Shown here piece by piece: positions 22,743 to 34,731 of a stretch of 64,000 bases of DNA. This stretch comes from Rhipidocladum racemiflorum. Taxonomy: Eukaryota > Streptophyta > Magnoliopsida > Poales > Poaceae. A model generated the notes under the pieces. The model was not told the DNA's origin, did no database searches, and saw only the letters and a program-made list of their open reading frames with translations. Numbering within the stretch: the first letter of the stretch is position 1; each line of letters starts with the position of its first letter. The translations under genes and the position numbers were made by a program. The stretch lies in NCBI GenBank assembly GCA_036346355.1, contig CM070572.1, positions 9,555,001 through 9,619,000 of the forward strand. Direction: 5' to 3'.

Positions 22743-23907
22743 CCTTTGCTCACACGCCGCGTCTCCCACTGGCCTGAAGGCGCCGCCTCGGCCTAACCGC
22801 ACGCCACCTCGGGCTGGCCACCATAGCGCGCGGCCCGTAGCTGCTGGCCGGCTCCCAAGCATGCAGCACCATCGCCCTGGCTCCACGCCCGGTCGAGGCC
22901 GCCGCACATGTTGACTCTACCTCCCTCGTCGCCGCGCCAGCAGCCGCCCGCACCGCACGGAGCTGAAGCGGCGGCTGGATGCCCGCCGCACTCGCAGCGA
23001 GAAGCCCGCATCGACCAGGGCGCTCGCCTGCAAGAGAGGAGGCGGCGACTAGGGTTAAACCTACCCACCGGATTTATTGAACGACAGTCGGACCTCATGG
23101 GCCTATTGGGCCGAGCCCAATAGGTCCACTTATTTTTTCCTTTTTCTTTTTCCAAAAAAATGGAAAATTACTTCTTTGCCCTCAGTTTTTTGTAATATCA
23201 GGAATTAGTAAATAATTTTTGAAAATTAATGTTTAATCTTAAAAATTAGTTTTCTAGGCTTTTGGACTTCCGTAATTCTTGGTAAATTGATATCTAGCAC
23301 ATATTGGAAGTTCCACACCCTAGATTTATTTTTTCTAGCTTTGCCATACTTAATATGTGCTAAATTAATTTTTTTGTTATTCAAGTAATTCTGAAAATTG
23401 CTTAAATATTAACAGAAATTATGGAAATGGCTAGAAATCCTACAAAATTATGATGACACGTTGTTCTTGCCATGGCTCTAGTTTTCTTATTAGCATTATT
23501 TTCATGTTAATATTTGCTGAAATTTAATTTTTTTTTTGTTAAGTAATTCTGAAAATTACTTGGTAATCAACAAAAAATTATGAAAATGCTAGAAATTTTT
23601 AAAAAAATTCTAGATAGAATATTGGAGCCTTGTGTCTCAGAATTTATTGTCCTAGTATAATTTCATGTTGAAATTTATTTTTTTGCTATTTAGTAATTCT
23701 GGAAATTGCTTAAATAATTAGCAGAAAATTATGAAAATTGCTAGAAAAATTCTGAAAAATCTTAAATAATTATCTATTGAATAGATATAGACTAGGCTTT
23801 ACTAATTAAAGAGTGAGCATGTAATATAATGATTTTACCAGTAGTAAAAGATATTTTGTATAAATAGAAATAGGATATATTGAATATCGCATATAGGTAA
23901 TTTATTA
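22743..23907 (+). mobile_element. copia leader region, right part, with AT-rich repeats
   Basis: GC-rich DNA to about 23,060, then AT-rich DNA. Within 23,380-23,760 three diverged units share the order AGTAATTCTG(A/G)AAATT, then CAG/CAAAAATTATG(A/G)AAAT, then GCTAGAAAT, spaced about 160 bp apart. No gene was recognised. Confidence 0.5.
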
Positions 23908-24157
23908 AGCTTGCCATGAATGACAACAATTACCTTACTTGGGTAATGCTACTAAGATTAATATGATAGCTCAATCTTTTAGAGTTACTATTTTTCATCC
24001 TGAAGCTAGTACCCCCACTCTTTCAGAGGCCGCCATGTTTACTGCTTTGCACTTCCTAAGACACCATCTTCGTACGGATCTAAAATTCATATATTTGATG
24101 AAAGAGGGTCAGCTAGTACCTCTGGATTTGGATCCTCTTGCAATTTCAGGATTTTAA
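23908..24157 (+). pseudogene. gag: copia gag N-terminal fragment
   Basis: It encodes NNYLTWGNATKINM, then TPTLSEAAMFTALHFLRHHL and DLKFIYLMKEGQLVPL, matching the start of copia Gag (the NYxxW motif, then the FLRHHLxxDLKxxYL motif). It belongs with the LTR at 18,027. The frame ends at ISGF and nothing further of the element follows, so it is truncated before pol. Confidence 0.7.
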
Positions 24158-24862
24158 AGGCGATGATAGTAAATAACTTTGCCATACACAAACTTGTCAC
24201 TGAACTACCATTTTGTAACCAAAAGTTACAAATGCAAAAATGATAGACAAGATAATATACATCTTTCACTCTAATATAAAGATATTGCTATAATAGTATC
24301 ATGCTAAATACCAGAAGTAATCTAAACTGCGAATGTTTTCAGATTTCCATTACCACGCCACGTTCACGCCACTTCTGCGAGCTAGTTTAGTATTGTTGGC
24401 GAACGAAAAGACATACGTCCAGTTTCCCTTCAGCCGAACGAATACCAACAATTTCACCACACCTTCAACGAGCATGCAAACAGGAGGTATCTTCAACCAC
24501 TTCTTTCCTTTCAGGGGACTGAAACTTGGGAGAGTGCAGCACAAAGATGTGATCTTTTCAAAGAATTGATTGAAGATACGACATACATCTGCCTATCAAC
24601 AGCAAAGAGAAAGAAAATTACAAGGAAATCTACCTATCACTCCCCTGGAATCTACCTATCACTACCCTGGGCTGCAGCAGAAACTTCGAGTGTGATGCAT
24701 TACCATGGCTGAACGAAGTTTACTAGCTACCTTCATCTTTTCATCTAATGTAGTCAAAATTCATGTCAGAGATTTGTCAGTCACAGTCAGCTTGACAAAA
24801 GCGAGATGGTGACGCTTCACTTGAACTAATGAGACGACGGATGCATTCCATTGATCAGACCA
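24158..24862. other. 3' region of the cytokinin receptor gene
   Basis: Downstream of the receptor stop codon (minus-strand sense). It probably contains the 3' UTR, but no unambiguous poly(A) signal was found. It includes a 22-bp tandem duplication (TCTACCTATCACTCCCCTGG at 24,629 and a near copy at 24,651). Confidence 0.4.
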
Positions 24863-27800
24863 TCAAGCCGAATCAGTTGTTCCCACCACTAATCTGGAGA
24901 CTGCTTGGTATAACTGCTCTTCGTCAAAGGGTTTGGACACATACCCATCCATTCCTGATTTTATACACTCTTCATAGGTCGCCTGAATAACATCAGCAGT
25001 CATTGCCAGAACAGGCAAATGGCACTCAACAAATGTTGAACCTTCCAATGAAGTCAGCTTGTCCTTCCTATCTTCATTTGCTTTCGTCTCCATTTGCCTT
25101 ATTTGTCTAGTTGCCTCAAACCTATAGGATGTATCATTGACAATCAGAGATCAGTAAGATTGATATTACAATAAAGTGAGACGTTTTAAACACAACGGAG
25201 AAAAAAAATTGGATTTCATTTGGGGGGGGGGGGGGGGGGGTTGGAAATGCCAAATGCAGGCAGACTGTTTATTGAATTCATAGAATCATACCCATCCATC
25301 TCTGGCATCTGAACGTCCATAAAACATGCATCGAAGCAATGTGGTGGTTGAAGTAGGGAGAGAGCATCTTTGCCACTTTCAACACAATGAACCTTGGCAC
25401 CATACTTCTTGAGTGCGGCTGCAGCAACTCGGAGATTAACTTTATTGTCATCTACAACCAATATATTCTTCCCAACCAGCAAGCTACGAAGAAATGAGGG
25501 CCTAGTTTGATTTTCTTTCCTTTCAGGCATCTCCACTTTTAGCAATTGTTGAAGACAAGAAGCAATTGTGCTTGCTCTTATAGGTTTACACATCACAATA
25601 TCGAATGTGGATCCATATTTGTCCTTGTCAGCTTCAGATGTGACCAAAAGAATTAACTTGGACAACTCATGTACCCGACCATTCTTCTTGGGCTCATGTA
25701 GACGATTCAATAACTGAATATCTGTCTCGGGCTTCCAGATGTCATTCTCAATAAATAGCATGGACGGTTTTTCTCTACAAGAACATAAGGTAGAATGGTA
25801 GATAGAGATAGGAGAATCAGTAGGTAGTCAAGAAGAATGTACAGTACGTGAATGTAAAGTATTTAATTATTATTGAGGCACCTATTGTGGTCCATTGCAA
25901 TCTTATGTTTTCTTGGAAAAAAATAGTAACGACTTGCACTATGGTCCTGGTCCTTTCATTAACTACAATCATTATTTGTCCTTTGTTTCTAACTTTGGTC
26001 TCTCCTGTGTCAGATGACTGGTTGATGATATAGCTGGTGTTTCAACTTTCAAAGGTTACAGGGACAAGTTCTGTTAGAAATTGAAAATGATATAACAGAA
26101 GATTCACCTGGGCTCTGTTGCACGATTTTCTCCAGAAAAAGCTTGAAGTCCCATACTCATATTATTTACAACTTGAACAATTATTCCCAACCTGTTAAGG
26201 TGATATCTTGTGACAGCACTACGTACGGGTCTCCCATCTACTAAAATGGCCCTCATTCCCTTGAAGGCAGTTGGTAGTGCCTCGGACAAGCTCCTCTTTG
26301 GATCACTTGAAGTATCTTTGTATGCACGCTTCAGGACAGCTGAGAATGTAAATGTACTCCCAATGAAAGGACGGCTAGTGAAACTTATTTGCCCGTCCAT
26401 AATTCCAGCTAAACATTTGCTGATGCTTAAACCAATGCCGGTTCCGCCATAGTTCCTTGAAGTGGAACTATCCGCCTGCATAAAAGGCATAAAAACACGA
26501 TCTTGTGCATGTAGTGGGATCCCAACACCTGTGTCTTCAATGCTTATCATCAAGGTCACAAGATCAGAATCATTTTGATTAGATTTTTCACCCTCAAGCT
26601 CATCCAAAAGTGACTCTTTATCAGAGAGCAGCAGCTTGAAATATTCCCAACTATTTCGTTCATCTGCAGCTTGAAACCCACTCAAAGTATTTAAGGCACC
26701 ATTAGCTGCAGACTCAACTTTACCATCTTTCCCATTCAAGGTTCCATTTAGGACTTGATTAGCTTCCACATTTGAGTTCTCAGCCAAACAGACCCGCACA
26801 AATACATGACCCCGTTCTGTGAACTGAGACAATTAATAGTGAACTCAGTACATCTTTTTAATATGTTTGATAACAGAATATATATAAAAAAACAGTGTTC
26901 CAACATTATTTAAAGTTATAAAGTATCAAACAGCAGTAGAATTCATGGTCAAGAAGCATATCAAATGTCATTCTACCAAAAGTCGGCTGCTTACTTTGAC
27001 TGCGTTGCCCACCAAATTTGTCAGTATCTGTCGAAATCTCCAAGGATCTCCAATAACAACTTTTGGAACGTCGTCGCATACAAACACTGCAAGCTGCAGC
27101 AATTAGGAAAAGATTAGGAAAAAAATGTGCTACTGGAAAGGAAAAGTAGGAAAGATTGGCATGTGTGGAACTGCATTATATGTTAGTTGCTCAGACAGAA
27201 ACAAGGGTTGAAAGCAATCCATATCCAATACAACTATGAGGGCACTGGAGCCATCTTTCATATTTTATGCATGTAATAGTAAGATACCTCAATGCATTTC
27301 TCTCTTGACTTTGAAGAAAACAAAGAGATCACATCATCCATTAGAGAGCGCAAGTCAAAAGGCACTGCCTCAAGTTCCAACTTCCCAGCTTCAATCTTTG
27401 CTCGATCAAGGACATCATTTATTAGTGTTATCAATGCTCTGCCACACATCTGAGCAGTTTGAGCATAATCCTTCTGAGTCATTGTCAGATCTGTCCCCAA
27501 AAGCATGTCCAGCATTCCTACATCAAAAGGTAGAATTCTTAAATTGCCATGCCATTGAATTGGAGATTATGTAGGTACCATAAAGAACAAGTTAGTACCA
27601 AGGACGCCGTTCATAGGTGTTCTGATCTCATGTGATACAGTTGCCAGAAACTGTGATTAAAAAATAATATAAATATTTAATCCATATGTATGCAAGAAAG
27701 CCTAGTAAAAGCAAAGCACCTAGATATATGTCAAACCTGAGACTTCGCAACATCAGCAGCTTCGGCTTGAGTTTTGAGCTCTTCCATCTTTCTACAATCC

Positions 27801-28295
27801 TCAGAAACTTTGTCGTACCGAGACCATGCAGCACAAATTATATACCCCACAAGCATCCATATGACAAAAGTGCCCAAAGGATTAGTAATGGCGGACCATG
27901 GTATTGGAGGCTTTTGCCTATACCTGCACAGGTTACCAACATTAGTGGAAGAGCAAAGCAGCTAACAAAGTTAGGGTAACCAAAAGAAGCTACCAACCTG
28001 CACCTCATTTCATGCCTCCTAAATGGATCTCCAAAATCAAGCATGCTAACATGCAAGAGGGGAACTTCACCATCTAGACTTTGAGGTCCATACATAACCA
28101 TAGGTTCTGAAGTGTTTGTGACATCGTAGACATTCACCACAATATCCTGATTTCCAGCAAGTTTACTCAGCAAATTCTCCACAAGTGACTCCACATCAAA
28201 AGCTCCACCAAGATATCTGTTAGTGGGGCATTTGATTAGAACAGACTGCACCAACCAAACAGTCACATACTTATGGCTAACACAGTGACTTTCTC

Positions 28296-28333
<38 letters not shown>

Positions 28334-31300
28334 GACTCACAGTGACTCACAAATGGTATTTCTTTTCTCTTCAAAATTAGAGGGGGTAATACATAATTTG
28401 AAATTTTGAGAGAGGCAAATTGCATAAAGCAATTCAAATAAGATGAAGTTGTCTAATAAGGAAATAAAGCAAGGCAACCCCCAAGAAAAAAGGGGAGGAA
28501 AGAAAACAGCCGCCACCGTTATCTCACCCAGCAGTTGCTTCCACACGTTGCTCAACTGATGCATCAGCAGCTAGACCAGGGCGATACACAGCAAAAGTGA
28601 GAACCACCCCCAGGTGATTTGAACCAAGCAGCCGAAATGGGTTTGTCAACACAGCTTTGCCAGTAGCTCTGGCACGCAATATATTTTCTCGATCCTCCTA
28701 TATCAGGAATAAATGGATTACTTTCACTAAAGCAAAAAACTAAAAAGGCACAAGAACCCCTCACTAGGAATCAACACAGAAAAATCCACCAAACAACAAG
28801 AAATCATACCTCCCCAGACATCATGTCGATCCGCGCAAGGTAGGAAACCGTATCCTGGGAGAAAATCACCGGGGCATACTCATCTTGGGGAGGTGCAACC
28901 TCTCGCTTCATCATCTTCATAATCCATCCTTGCTGGCTTTCAAACATTTCCTTCTCATGATGGAAAATACGCTGCGCGTATGCCACTCCATTCAGTAGTG
29001 GACGCTCAAATGATGTACTTGCCGTATACTTCGCAAAAGTATCCTGCAGCAAAAATGCAGAGTAAAACACACCAGCAGGAAAATGCTAGATTCTGCAATA
29101 ACCAAGGGCGTCCAAAAAAGGATTGAACTAATCAAGTTAAAACTGTACCTAATCCCTATGGTTCTTATTATGGCAAAACTTAAGTCATCAACAAGCCAGA
29201 AATACAACAAGGACCAGGAACCAAATTAGGCCATTACTCTTTGTTGCCAGTTGCTACAACCAGAATGTGTTGTTAAATACCATATTATCATGCCAAGGAA
29301 TTCCGAAAACTACAACTAAACCAATAAAAGCAGAAGAACTTGGAATTCAAAAAAGGGGACACTTTTAAGGATCTAGAACCCATATTTACCACTTAAAAAG
29401 AATGTAGTGGTGGTTGTTCATCTGCCTCTCCCTTCCCCTCGCATCAAGTCAACTTCCCTCCACGAGCCGAGGTGTTGGCCCTTCTATTTGTCTCGTGTGG
29501 TTTGGTTCATCTGCCGCTGCCCCTCTACTCTAAAGAACAAATACGCGCCGACGATGGGACCAAAGCCCTCACAATGCAAAATCCTTCTCTCCAAAATTTT
29601 GAGCGCTGACGCCCATGCAGGATTTCTCCACTCCCGTATTGCGATTTCTTCAGCCCTAACTAATTCTCAACAGATGCTATCTCATCCACATCAGCTCCCC
29701 GATTATCGGCAACAAAGTGAACGAACCACCCTTTTTAATGGAAAAAAACAACAACCATCTCTTCCTCCCTCTCCCACCCCAATCGCTCGCATGCCCTATC
29801 CCCTTCCCTGATCACTCTTCCCCTCCTCACTGTTAATAATCGCGTCAATACCAGCTAAGCAGAACCACAGGTGTGAGAGATCGGAAGAGAGAGGGGGGGG
29901 GGGGGGGGGATGCCATCACAGCCAGAGGGTCATTGGCGCCTGCCATGCCGCGCCCAGCCTAGTCTTCCCTGCTCTGCAGCGCGGGTGAAGTTCCAGGCAG
30001 CAACCTCCTTCGCCTTCATCGAGGACATTTTTTTGGTGCATCTCCATTAACCTCTTGCGTCGTCGACAGCAACGTAAGCAACTACACCGCTCCTTTAGTT
30101 GTCATACCAACTGATCACCACTCTGCTACTTTCTCATTCAATTTGATGCGGCCAAGAGAAGCTAAATGTTATCATTGATTATTTATTATTTTTCATTCCT
30201 TCCTGCCCCCACCTATTTGTTGCAATGTCCCAATGATGATGCCATTTGCAAAATAAATTATATTTTATTTAGAATGGTACTTCTGCCAAATGAATGAATC
30301 ATATCTTGTCATGTATCATCATCTTGTTCATTTGTTCCCAATAGATTGGTGGGACAGGTTACTGGATAAACGATGGTAGAACAGAGTCAACAAACCAATT
30401 TGAACTCATGGTTCATGATCTTGAGGAGGAAAACACTAAAGCTTCTTCCATGTAGTTTACATAGCGCAGGACCACAGGTTTGCTTCTATGTAACTTACAT
30501 AGTGCAGTAGAGCATCAAAACCTTTCACCAGTTTGGCCAGTTCTTCCATGAAACCTTATATACGTTTCGACTGTACTGTTGTATTTACATTGTAGTTGAT
30601 GATGCCTATATTGGAAGCACCTGCTGTTCCATTAGTGTTTTGTGTAGTGGTATGATTGTCAAGATGTTTCTTCTGAGATATCCTAATATGAGATTTATTT
30701 TCTCAAACTTGAGTAACTGTGCTGTGAAGAGTGTTATGGCCTGGATAAAGCTTAGTAAATTTACAGTGTTTGCAGTGTAGCTTGAATTATCCAAGTTAAT
30801 GTTCTACTGGATGCTATGAATTCCTAGATAGGTATACGAATGTGGTCTAATACTGTCAGACAGAAGGGTATGGCTGATGGTGCGGGCGAACTATCAACGA
30901 TTCCTGGAGCTACCGGAGGCTGAGTGAAATGGCAGGGTGGATGGAGTATGAAGCCGTGGGTACTGGAGTACCAGGGAAGTGTGCTCTTTGAGTGAACACG
31001 GCTGATAAATGCATGGTGGACCGTTTGATGTTCAGGTGTTCAGCAATGGTGAAGCGAGCATGGCGGAAGCTGGCCAGGCGGCAGGGCCGAATGGTACCTG
31101 CAGGATCCGGCAAACCCAATTACCCAACCTGACTAGACTGGCCGAAAAGTTTACTACATGACGACAGTAGCTTTGAAACAATTGACTTTAGTATGCCGAA
31201 AAGTTTGTGTTTTTTTGGTTTGTCAGAATAGTGTGTAGTGTATTGCATAGGCAGGCAATCGGATCCAAGTTGCTGATAGGTTCATTTAAATATTTTTGTT

Positions 31301-32444
31301 CACTTGGAAGTCACATACCAATACCATGATATTTTTCCAATTTGGACGACGGCCCAAAGATGTACTATTACATTATGATACTGGATGTTAAACTGATGTA
31401 CATTATGCACGATAGTATGTTATAACATTGTGAATTCAATTTTAACCTTATCAAGCTATTTTTACTAACCTAATCCAGTTTTTGATTAATTGACTAAAGT
31501 TTGATTTGTAGTGTCTTGTAATTAAGTAGCTTGGGGGATTGTAGAACAATCCTTCGGGAGGGTGTGGTACTGTGGTGGCTGGAGAAATGCAACTTGAAGC
31601 AGTCGTGGCCTGGAATGGGGATGGTAGATCAATCCTTCAGGAGGGTGTGATGGCTGGAGCAATGCAACTTGAAGCAGTCATGGACCTCGTGGCATCATAC
31701 AGATTTATTTTATCCGTATTCAGCTGGTTAGTAAAAAAAAATAAGATCAAGAACCCACCAATGCACAACTGCAGCCAGTAATTCATTGCTGCGATGGTGG
31801 CATTCCCAGCACAAACAAAGGAATCAAATGCTGCCTAAACCCAACCATTAACCACTCTATAAACAAAGGAACGCGCTACCAACCTAGTAGTTTAGAGACG
31901 TCTCTAAGCATAAAAAACACACAAACGCTCCAAGAACGCCACATTTTCAAAGATCAAGAGCCCCACATCGAACCAACTACAACAATAATGTGCCGCTAAA
32001 CGACTAGCTACGCAACCCTGTAAGCATCAAGAAACCACAAGGGAATATCTTTTAAAAAAATATCTTTTAAAAATGCAATCTTCAGGATCCCAGGGTCCAC
32101 CAATGCCGCAGCATTTGAAGCACACAACAGCAACAGCCAACAATGCATCAGGAAATGTAATCTCTTCTGTTGTCTCTCTTTTAGCTCACCTGGTCGATGG
32201 CGGAGGGGTGCTTCTCGAAATGGAAGGTGGAGATGAGGATGGCGAGCGCGTGGACGTGGTTGACGGTGACCCCGAACTGCTCCTGCAGCATCCTCGCCCG
32301 CTCCTCGCACATGCTGACGAGCCGCTCCTCCGCCCGCTCCATGGTCTCCCGCCGCAGCTGCCAGTGCACGGCCGCCGAGCACGCCACGGCCAGCACCACC
32401 CACGCCATCGCCGCCGCTCCCCTCCTCGCCGCGTCCTTCCCCAT
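24863..32444 (-). CDS. HK4: Cytokinin receptor histidine kinase, AHK4/CRE1/WOL (monocot HK4) class
   Basis: A membrane hybrid histidine kinase that binds cytokinin through its CHASE domain and passes phosphate His to Asp to phosphotransfer proteins. Eleven GT-AG exons: 32444-32190, 29043-28810, 28697-28528, 28216-27998, 27923-27737, 27650-27599, 27517-27288, 27093-26995, 26823-26108, 25774-25292, 25121-24863. They sum to 2,904 bp, 967 residues. Membrane helix about 13-30; CHASE about 86-290 (EDRENILRAR, VLTNPFRLL, YLGGAFDVESL); second helix about 298-325; phospho-acceptor His362 in SHEIRTPMNG; ATP-binding N-box Asn475/Asn479, DTGVGIP at 579, GGTGIGLS at 608; a degenerate receiver-like segment; a true receiver with DD near 829, phospho-Asp874 in FMDVQMP and Lys945. 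All key residues are present. The start MGKDAARR was chosen because the helix follows; an in-frame Met 17 codons upstream is possible. Intron 1 is 3.1 kb. Confidence 0.95.
25221..25240 (+). repeat. Poly(G) tract in receptor intron 10
   Basis: A run of about 20 G, ten bases or so from the minus-strand acceptor side of the intron between exons 10 and 11. Such a run is unusual for a plant intron and prone to sequencing error. Confidence 0.85.
28299..28331 (+). repeat. (AC)n microsatellite in receptor intron 3
   Basis: About 16 AC units between exons 3 and 4, followed by AGTGACTCAC repeated twice. Confidence 0.95.
29044..32189 (-). other. Receptor intron 1 (3.15 kb) with inserted-looking sequence
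   Basis: The long first intron separates the N-terminal exon from the CHASE exons. A G-run lies at 29,893-29,909. 29,400-30,110 is C-rich with a low-complexity, UTR-like look on the plus strand, and 30,850-31,130 is locally GC-rich. No coding gene or TE ends could be fixed, but the composition shifts suggest at least one old insertion. Confidence 0.5.
31541..31687 (+). repeat. Imperfect tandem duplication in receptor intron 1
   Basis: Unit one from 31,541 (GTAGAACAATCCTTCGGGAG) and unit two from 31,624 (GTAGATCAATCCTTCAGGAG). Both contain GGTGTG, GGCTGGAG and ATGCAACTTGAAGCAGTC. The second unit lacks a short piece. Confidence 0.85.
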
Positions 32445-33420
32445 CCGTCCCTCTCCTCTCCTCCCCTCCTCCCCCTCCCGCCCAACGCCCACCATGTGCT
32501 TGTGGAAATGCGAGACGACCGCCCAGGCGAAGCACACGCTGCTACCTACACGACACTCCACTAGGCAAGCGCAGGCGCAGGCGCAGGCGCTAGTAGCGAG
32601 AGCACCCGATGGCAACAGCCCGCAGCGCAGCGCAGGCGAGAGGCGGTGGGGCGGGCGAGGCGAGGCGTGGCGTGGGGGCTTCTCAAAAGAACCGAAGCTT
32701 TCGCGAGTTCCCAACGGCGACAGCTGCGCTAAAATAATTAGCCCGCGCACTAAGCCACATTAACTAATCAAGGCCACAGCACGGAGCTCCTACGCGCCCC
32801 CTCCTCTCGCCCCCCCAACACGAGGCCTGCGCTTTTCTTTACCCCAGTACTGATCCACTCGCCTCGGCGTTGGCTACTTGGCTGAATTAATTAACAGACG
32901 AAATACTAGGGACAGGACCGCCTCTCCGCCCTAGCCTCCTGCTACAACAGCGGAGCAGCACGGTACGAGCACTCGCTAGTAAGCCGCGCGGCCAATTGAC
33001 CGGCGAGTGACTACGGGGCTCGGCTAAGCGAGCTCCGGAGGACGGAGGTGAAGGTGGAGGCGGCCGACGCGGGGGGGTAGGTTCCTTCTGGGTTGGTGGG
33101 GAGGGTGGTGGAGACAGACGGTCGTGCGCGGCGGCGGAGGCGACGTGTAGACAAATACTCTTTCCTACAGGCCACAGGCGGTGGTATTGCGACAGCGACC
33201 GGACCGTATAGCCAACGAGATGGGAAGAGCTGAGGAAGCGCTTGCTTGGGGTTTGGGGGGCGAAAGCTGTTTTGGGTCACGTGCGGAGACGGGGCAGTCA
33301 ATGCACAATTACGAGACGCACCCTCTAGCTTCCGGTGGTTTTGTTCTCTTGTTGCTCCAGGACCATATATGCCAGGTGTTCCCTTATCTAACTCTTTTAG
33401 TCTTTATTTTCAGTAAATCT
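32445..33420 (-). promoter_or_regulatory. 5' UTR and promoter region of the receptor gene
   Basis: GC-rich, CpG-rich DNA upstream of the start codon, including a GCAGGC repeat at about 32,569-32,593. No clear TATA box was found at a suitable distance, so this may be a TATA-less, GC-rich promoter. A non-coding 5' exon cannot be excluded. The open frames here have no recognisable domain. Confidence 0.4.
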
Positions 33421-33429
33421 AATTTTTAT

Positions 33430-33679
33430 CGGTAATGCTACAGTTCGGACGTCTGATTTCTACCGCAACATTTTTTTCTACGCATGCAACATTTTTTTTC
33501 TACACATGCAACATTTTTCTCCTACGCATGCAACATTTTCATTCGACAAACAGTAAATGTTTCAAAAGTGAAAAAAATGTTGCGAACGTTGAAAAAAAAT
33601 GTTGCAAACAGTAAAAAAAATGTTGCGCGGGCGTCCGAAATTTTAAAAAAAATCAGACATCCGGCTGCTAGTACTGCCC
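33430..33679 (+). mobile_element. Mutator-like MITE, 250 bp, with 9-bp target duplication
   Basis: Flanked by AATTTTTAT at 33,421-33,429 and 33,680-33,688. The outer 30 bases of the two ends are inverted repeats matching at 21 of 30 positions and sharing GTCTGATTT. Inside, ATGCAACATTTTTT recurs several times on the left and AAAAAATGTTGC on the right, so the element can fold into a long hairpin. The 9-bp duplication is diagnostic of Mutator-like elements. It lies about 1 kb upstream of the receptor start codon. Confidence 0.85.
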
Positions 33680-33688
33680 AATTTTTAT

Positions 33689-34150
33689 ATATACGTTTTT
33701 TATAAATCGCTTCCACGGGAGCTCCCTATTGCGCTTGACGAGCATGGGAGCAGCCAACTGTGAGGGCTTGTGGGCGGGATCCTACCTATCACGATCGAGT
33801 AGCGCGGAAGCTCACCTGTCGCAGGCACCGGGCTATATTTGCGAAAACGTGGGTGTGAGACTAGATTTGCTAAAAATAAGGGCTAGAAAACTAGATAAAC
33901 ATCACTTTAGCATATGCCTACGCATAGTTGTATCTAAAATCTCCCGATTACAGTTAATGAATAATACTAGATATAACCACTCTAATCCTTCATATTTTGA
34001 CACGAATTCATTCAATGTGTATCACTATCAATATTTTTTTTTCCGGCAATACTCATGCAGTAACAATTTTCTTCTCTCTCTTTGCCCTCTCTCCACATAA
34101 AAAAGCCTAGGATGGTATGGATTTTGATACAGTTGAAGCTGGGTATTTTA
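33689..34150. other. Intergenic, nothing recognised
   Basis: Between two MITEs. No gene or repeat structure was seen. Confidence 0.4.
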
Positions 34151-34380
34151 GGGTGTGTTTGGTTGCCTGTATCAAGTGGTGCATGTATGAGATGGTTTAA
34201 GAAAAAAGTCATCATGTGTTTGGTTGCTTGAATGGAACCATCCCATCTTGAACCAAGTGATACAAATTTCAAAAATATTCCCTCTAGATACTGAACCATT
34301 TCATTCATCCAAAATAATAGAACCAAATGGTACAGAATCATCCCATTCCATTCAACCTCGTCCCACTAACCAAACACACA
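34151..34380 (+). mobile_element. MITE with GGGTGTGTTTGGTT ends
   Basis: It starts GGGTGTGTTTGGTTGC and ends CTAACCAAACACACA, an inverted-repeat pair of about 14 bp. It contains further internal complementary stretches (AACCATCCCATC and GAGATGGTT). This terminus is common in grass MITEs. The target duplication is not clear, so the superfamily (hAT or PIF/Harbinger) is left open. Confidence 0.7.
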
Positions 34381-34469
34381 ATTAGATGCCCTGATGGTTT
34401 GCTAGCCTATTTATTTGGGTTTTTTTTGTGTAAATTCCCGGTATAAACATTAAAAAATAGAGTATAATA

Positions 34470-34729
34470 CTCCCTCCGGTTTGGTAATACCTATCATTTT
34501 GGACATAGTGATGGTCAAACTTTCGAAACTTTGACTAACAATATATTTTTAAATATTTAAATTGGATACATAAAAATTATATGTGTAGACTTGTCTCGAG
34601 AAGTACTTTCATAATATTATAATTTTATTGGGTTTTATAAATATATTATAATAAAAATTAGCGGTCAAAGTTGTGTTTTGAAGACTGTGTCGATGTCCAA
34701 AACGACAGATATTACCAGACCGGAGGGAG
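34470..34729 (+). mobile_element. Stowaway MITE, complete (260 bp)
   Basis: Ends CTCCCTCCGGTTTGGTAATA and TATTACCAGACCGGAGGGAG are near-perfect inverted repeats, flanked by TA on both sides. AT-rich and non-coding, as expected for a Tc1/mariner-derived MITE. It serves as the reference for the fragments at 2,224 and 51,667. Confidence 0.95.
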
Positions 34730-34731
34730 TA

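Noticed and set aside
32008..32763. Overlapping frames around the receptor's first exon
   Set aside because: Only the frame leading into the CHASE domain with a membrane helix is real; the others are shadows of GC-rich coding DNA.
33011..33435. Frames upstream of the receptor gene
   Set aside because: Promoter-type GC-rich sequence; no domain, and no supporting splice structure.
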